The translations under genes and the position numbers were made by a program. A model generated the notes under the pieces. That model was not told the origin of the DNA. It saw nothing but the letters and a program-made list of their open reading frames with translations, and did no database searches. DNA of 64,000 nucleotides from Mycobacterium sp. GA-2829 (GTDB taxonomy: Bacteria > Actinomycetota > Actinomycetes > Mycobacteriales > Mycobacteriaceae), in the NCBI RefSeq assembly GCF_001499965.1, contig NZ_LQIT01000045.1, forward strand, positions 62,001-126,000. Direction: 5' to 3'. Every line of letters starts with the position of its first letter. Positions within the stretch are counted from its first letter, which is position 1. Shown here one piece after another: positions 60,696-64,000 of the stretch.

Positions 60696-61726
60696 GGCAC
60701 CTCCTTGTATTGGATTCTGTATACAGTATCGGATGTGTCTGGTTGACGGAAGACGGTCCACGCCTTGGGCGCCAGGAACATGACGGCCACGACGATCGCG
60801 GCGCCCAGTAGGTTCATCGCGAGCCGCACGCCGCCCTCGTACCAGGGGAACCAGTGCGGGTACTCGCTGATGACGAGCAGCACCGGCGGGCCGGTGATCG
60901 CCCACCAGGTGTAGTTCACCGGCCGCAGGGCGATCGCCAGCAGGAACAGCACCACCGTCACCGCGACCGCGACCGGTACCGCCGGTTGGGCGCCGAGCAG
61001 CGCCGCGGCGATCACGGCGCCCGCCGCGTTGCCGGACAGCCGCTGGACCAGCCGCACCCGGGTGGCGGGCCGGCCGGGCTGGATGGTCAGCAACACACTG
61101 GTCACCAGCCAGTGCCCGCCGACGAAACCGTCGGGCAGCCAGTCCGCCAGCGCCACCGCCGCCGCGACCGCAACGGCCACCCGCACCGCATGTGTCCGGT
61201 CGATCGTGCGCGCGGGCGCGGTGTCCGGTGGCGGCTTGTGCAGCAGGTTCGCGGCGAGCCGCCACACCGTCCAGGCCACGAACACCGTCGCGGCACCGAT
61301 CGCGTAGGGCCACAGCGTCGCGGGCGACGCGTCGGATCCGGAGTCGATCGCGATCAACACCACCGAAAGGCCCGCCGTGGCTCCCAGCCGGTCGATCAGC
61401 GCACCGCACACCGCCGCACCCACGGTCACCACGGCCAGGCTGACCGGCCGGTCGGCGCAGACGACGACCAGGACGCCGCCGACCAGTACGGCCGCCGCGC
61501 GCGTCGCCATGGTCGCCAGCGCCGGACGCCCCGCGGTGGGCAGCGACGGCACCGCGGTCAGCACGAAGCCCAGCGCCAATGCGGAACCCAGCGACGGTCG
61601 GCCCTGCATCTGCGGCACGACCAGCAGCACGCCCAGCGTGCCCGCGAGCGCGGCGGCCATCCCCCACCTGCTGCGCCCCACCGGCTGCAGCAGTGCGGGC
61701 AGCGCGATGCGGGGTCCGGAGCCCAT
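60692..61726 (-). CDS. FUSC-family membrane protein
   Basis: A 344-residue protein with about ten hydrophobic segments in two similar halves (WGMAAALAGTLGVLLVVPQMQG... and HAVRVAVAVAAAVALADWLP...HWLVTSVLLTIQPG), the layout of FUSC (fusaric acid resistance/aromatic acid exporter) proteins. A role in moving an aromatic or heterocyclic acid, the operon's substrate, is likely. ATG 61726 overlaps the 2Fe-2S subunit stop by one base. Confidence 0.82.
   Translation of the reverse strand: MGSGPRIALPALLQPVGRSRWGMAAALAGTLGVLLVVPQMQGRPSLGSALALGFVLTAVPSLPTAGRPALATMATRAAAVLVGGVLVVVCADRPVSLAVVTVGAAVCGALIDRLGATAGLSVVLIAIDSGSDASPATLWPYAIGAATVFVAWTVWRLAANLLHKPPPDTAPARTIDRTHAVRVAVAVAAAVALADWLPDGFVGGHWLVTSVLLTIQPGRPATRVRLVQRLSGNAAGAVIAAALLGAQPAVPVAVAVTVVLFLLAIALRPVNYTWWAITGPPVLLVISEYPHWFPWYEGGVRLAMNLLGAAIVVAVMFLAPKAWTVFRQPDTSDTVYRIQYKEVP
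60713..60730. promoter_or_regulatory. Palindrome GATnCTGTATACAGnATC, probable operator
   Basis: An 18-base palindrome with one mismatched pair around CTGTATACAG, 18 bases upstream of the amidohydrolase start. Centres TGTATACA are typical of GntR/FCD regulators. It lies inside the last codons of the FUSC gene, so an internal regulated promoter is possible. No GntR gene is visible in the window. Confidence 0.55.
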
Positions 61727-62217
61727 TACTCCGGCGGGCTCGCCGCGTCGAGCACCGCAGCCACGATGCCCTGATAGCCCGTGCACCGACAGATGTTGCC
61801 CGACAACGCCTCCCGCACGGTCTGCTCGGTCAGCGGTTTGTCGGCGTCGGTGTCGCGCAGCAATTCGACGGCCGTGACCAGGAATCCCGGTGTGCAGAAT
61901 CCGCACTGCAGGCCGCCACGTTCGCAGAACGCCTCGCGCAGGCGGCCGGTCTCCTCGAAGACGTCGAGCCCCTCGACGGTGTCCACCCGCGCACCGTCGA
62001 CCTGCACCGCCAGCATCAGGCAGGCGCGTGCGCTGCGGCCGTCGACGAACACCGTGCAGGCGCCGCACACCCCGTGTTCGCAGCCCAGATGTGTTCCCGT
62101 GAGGTTCAATTCGTCGCGCAGGAAGTCGGCCAGGGTGAGTCGCGGGGGTACCGACCGCGACACCGCCCTACCGTTCACGGTCACCGACACCGCGACGGCT
62201 GCGGGAGACTCAGACAT
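61726..62217 (-). CDS. Molybdenum hydroxylase 2Fe-2S subunit
   Basis: A 163-residue protein with both 2Fe-2S clusters of the xanthine dehydrogenase family small subunit: plant-type CEHGVCGACTV...C and C-terminal CGFCTPG...CRCTGY, eight Cys in total. It passes electrons from the molybdenum centre to FAD. ATG 62217 lies inside the end of the FAD subunit gene (8-base overlap), and the stop overlaps the FUSC start. Confidence 0.97.
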   Translation of the reverse strand: MSESPAAVAVSVTVNGRAVSRSVPPRLTLADFLRDELNLTGTHLGCEHGVCGACTVFVDGRSARACLMLAVQVDGARVDTVEGLDVFEETGRLREAFCERGGLQCGFCTPGFLVTAVELLRDTDADKPLTEQTVREALSGNICRCTGYQGIVAAVLDAASPPE

Positions 62218-63085
62218 GGGCGGACTCCTGTTCTCGCACGGCGCGGCCCGCCGCGGCGGTGAGCGCCTCGACGAGCGCTTCGGCGCACAGCCGCCGCGCG
62301 TAGTCGGTGTCCTCGGCTGCAGGTTCGGTGCGGGCGGCCCACGTCTGCGCGAGGTCGCGCCAGAGCGCCGGTGTGGGACGCACGCCGACGGCCTCGTCGC
62401 CGACGAACAGCAGCGGCCGGTCGGCGGCGCTCAGCACGGCCGCGCGCAACCCCGCCACGGTCCCGTCCTGGTCCAGCGTGAGCAGGCAACCCGCCCCGGC
62501 CAGTCCGTAATCCCCGTGCTGCGGCGCGTATTCCACGAAACCCCAGCCCTGATCGGGCCGGATGGCGGGCAGCGATATCCAGGTCAGCATTTCGTGCGGT
62601 TCCAGCCCGTTGGTGTAGAACGACACGAACATGTCCTCGGCGGCCACGGTCCGGCGTCCGGTCACCGCCGATTCGACGTGGAACGTCGCGTCCAGCGCCA
62701 GGGTGACCAGCGGCATCTCCGCGGCCGGGTCGGCGTGGGCGATCGACCCGCCGATCGTGCCCCGGTTGCGGATCCCGACGTGTCCGATGTGGCGGGCGGC
62801 GTCGGCCAGCAGCGGCGCCCGCGCGGCGATCAGCGGGTCGACCTCGACGGTGCGGTGGGTGACCAGCGCGCCGAGGATGAGATCGTCGGTGTCGTCGAAG
62901 ATCCGGGTGAGCTCGGTGAGCCTGCCGATGTCGATGATCGCCGACGGCCGCGCCAACCGCAGGTTCATCAGCGTGAGCAGCGATTGTCCGCCGGCCAGCA
63001 GCTTGGCGTCCGGGTCGGCGGCCAGCAGCTCGAGCGCCTCGGCCACGGATCCCGGGCGGTGGTAGGCGAATTCGGCGGGCTTCAC
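62210..63085 (-). CDS. Molybdenum hydroxylase FAD-binding subunit
   Basis: A 291-residue protein of the CoxM/NdhF type: KPAEFAYHRPGSVAEAL at the start, FAD motifs LLAGGQSLLTLMNLRLA and RNRGTIGGSIAHADPAAE, and a C-terminal domain. GTG 63085 is in a GTGA overlap with the large subunit stop. It transfers electrons from the iron-sulphur subunit to an acceptor such as NAD(P). Confidence 0.96.
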   Translation of the reverse strand: MKPAEFAYHRPGSVAEALELLAADPDAKLLAGGQSLLTLMNLRLARPSAIIDIGRLTELTRIFDDTDDLILGALVTHRTVEVDPLIAARAPLLADAARHIGHVGIRNRGTIGGSIAHADPAAEMPLVTLALDATFHVESAVTGRRTVAAEDMFVSFYTNGLEPHEMLTWISLPAIRPDQGWGFVEYAPQHGDYGLAGAGCLLTLDQDGTVAGLRAAVLSAADRPLLFVGDEAVGVRPTPALWRDLAQTWAARTEPAAEDTDYARRLCAEALVEALTAAAGRAVREQESAHV

Positions 63086-64000
63086 CGCGACTCCCCGGCC
63101 ATCGCGCGGCACAGGTCGCCGGGGCGGATCGGGGTGCTGTCCACGTGGACGGCGCCGCCGAGCGCATCGTCGACCGCACCGGCCACCGCGGCGTACACCG
63201 CGATCGTGCCGCTCTCCCCCGCCCCGCGCACCCCGATGGGGTTGACCGGGGTGTCGACGTGCAGGTGCTCGATGTCGATGCGGGGCACGTCAGTGGACAG
63301 GGGCAGGTGATAGGCGGCGAACGTGGTCGAGAGTGGCTGTCCCGCATCGGAGTACCGCCACTGTTCGAACAGCGCGCCGCCGAGTCCCTGCGCGACACCG
63401 CCGATGATCTGACCCTCCACGATGCGCGGGTTGATCTCGCGGCCGCCCTCATGCGACACCGCGTACCGCAGCACGGTCACCAGACCGGTGCGCCGGTGCA
63501 CGCCGACGATCGCGGCGTGCACACCCATCGTCCACGTGACGGTCTCGACCCGGAACACGGCGGTGACGTCGAGCGCCGCGCCGGTCTCGGCGTCGCCGCC
63601 GACGGCCTGGGCGCGGGCGATCTCGGGCCAGCTCATCGCGCGGCGACCGGCGCGGAACACGCCGTGGGCGTAGTCGATCGGGCCGTCGACGCCGAGCAGT
63701 CGCCGGACGTGCTCGACCGCGGCGCCGATCAGCTTCTTGGCCGCCTCGTGTACCGCGGAGCCGGCCAGGATCGCCGACCGGCTCGCGAAGGTGCCGACGC
63801 CCTCGGGCAGCCGCTCGGTGTCCGACGGCACGTAGCGCACACAGTGCATGGGTACGCCCAGCGCCTCGGCCGCCACCTGCGCGAAGACGGTCTCGTGGCC
63901 CTGTCCGGCGGCCGCGGCGCCGGCGGTGACCTCGAAGCCGCCGTCGGCGAGCAACCGGATGCGGGCGGTCTCGTGCGGACCGCGGCCGGTGGCCTCCAGA
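63082..64000 (-). CDS. Molybdenum hydroxylase large subunit, 5' part outside window
   Basis: The C-terminal 305 or so residues of a xanthine dehydrogenase-family molybdopterin subunit. The active-site Glu lies in GVRGAGESGT; GVAQGLGGALFEQ and EGGREINPRIVEGQIIGG are cofactor-binding stretches. The frame stays open to the window edge. It hydroxylates an N-heterocycle or aldehyde with water as oxygen source. The operon context (enamidase-like gene) favours a nicotinate-type substrate. The order large-FAD-2Fe-2S is visible. Confidence 0.95.
   Translation of the reverse strand, partial: LEATGRGPHETARIRLLADGGFEVTAGAAAAGQGHETVFAQVAAEALGVPMHCVRYVPSDTERLPEGVGTFASRSAILAGSAVHEAAKKLIGAAVEHVRRLLGVDGPIDYAHGVFRAGRRAMSWPEIARAQAVGGDAETGAALDVTAVFRVETVTWTMGVHAAIVGVHRRTGLVTVLRYAVSHEGGREINPRIVEGQIIGGVAQGLGGALFEQWRYSDAGQPLSTTFAAYHLPLSTDVPRIDIEHLHVDTPVNPIGVRGAGESGTIAVYAAVAGAVDDALGGAVHVDSTPIRPGDLCRAMAGESR

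Noticed and set aside
1..64000. tRNA, rRNA, CRISPR, insertion sequence or prophage
   Set aside because: No cloverleaf-like gene, regular repeat array, transposase or phage structural gene was seen. XerC at 39909 has the residues and context of the chromosomal enzyme, not of a phage integrase.

Overview
The window comes from a fast-growing mycobacterium (Mycolicibacterium type). The DNA is very GC-rich, GTG and TTG starts are frequent, and many stop and start codons overlap (ATGA, GTGA, TGATG). The housekeeping genes follow the order I recall from Mycobacterium tuberculosis: rlmN-cdsA-frr-pyrH, amiC-tsf-rpsB with a divergent M23 peptidase, an LLM oxidoreductase, then xerC-viuB-dprA-comM-like-yraN. 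Accessory blocks sit between these conserved pieces. I see no rRNA, tRNA, insertion sequence, CRISPR array or replication origin.

Region 0-11.3 kb is a catabolic and regulatory block: an SMP-30/gluconolactonase-like protein, a hotdog thioesterase, a P450 with its own 3Fe-4S ferredoxin, a CaiB-family CoA-transferase, an APH-fold kinase, an aldehyde dehydrogenase and a SnoaL-like protein. Two paralogous TetR regulators with nearly identical recognition helices lie in it. Four promoter regions carry the same split motif (TKACR, 12 bases, TTTGTAA) and a fifth carries a degenerate copy, so the block looks like one regulon. An exported Asp/Ser/Pro-rich protein lies inside it.

Region 11.3-16.6 kb is conserved core (rlmN, a LysR/EamA pair, cdsA-frr-pyrH). 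Region 16.8-31.6 kb is an accessory insertion: a 2-hydroxyacid reductase with glycerate kinase; a five-gene run of a MacB-like ABC exporter, an APC permease and a copper amine oxidase; a YihY-family protein; a divergent CDP-alcohol phosphotransferase; and a carotenoid end-group cassette (CrtI/CrtD-like desaturase, GT2 glycosyltransferase, CruF-like hydratase, CrtU-like aromatase).

Region 31.6-46 kb returns to the core (amiC, tsf, rpsB, xerC, viuB, dprA, comM-like, yraN), with a cyclase/NCS1 permease pair and a lactate 2-monooxygenase-like gene inserted around xerC. Region 46-54 kb holds a DUF1206 protein, a hemophore-like protein, and an iron(III) ABC transporter preceded by IdeR-like half boxes. 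The transporter's ATPase gene overlaps a gene for an unusual fusion: AMP-ligase, carrier protein, then membrane acyltransferase.

Region 54-64 kb is one minus-strand run of at least nine tightly packed genes that leaves the right edge. In transcription order it encodes a molybdenum hydroxylase (large, FAD and 2Fe-2S subunits), a FUSC-type membrane protein, an enamidase-like amidohydrolase, a glutaryl-CoA dehydrogenase-like enzyme, a fused TPP-dependent E1, a CaiB-family CoA-transferase and an acyl-CoA thioesterase. I infer a route from an N-heterocycle (nicotinate-like) to glutaryl-CoA. That route and the iron-linked fusion protein are the two best candidates for undescribed biology here.
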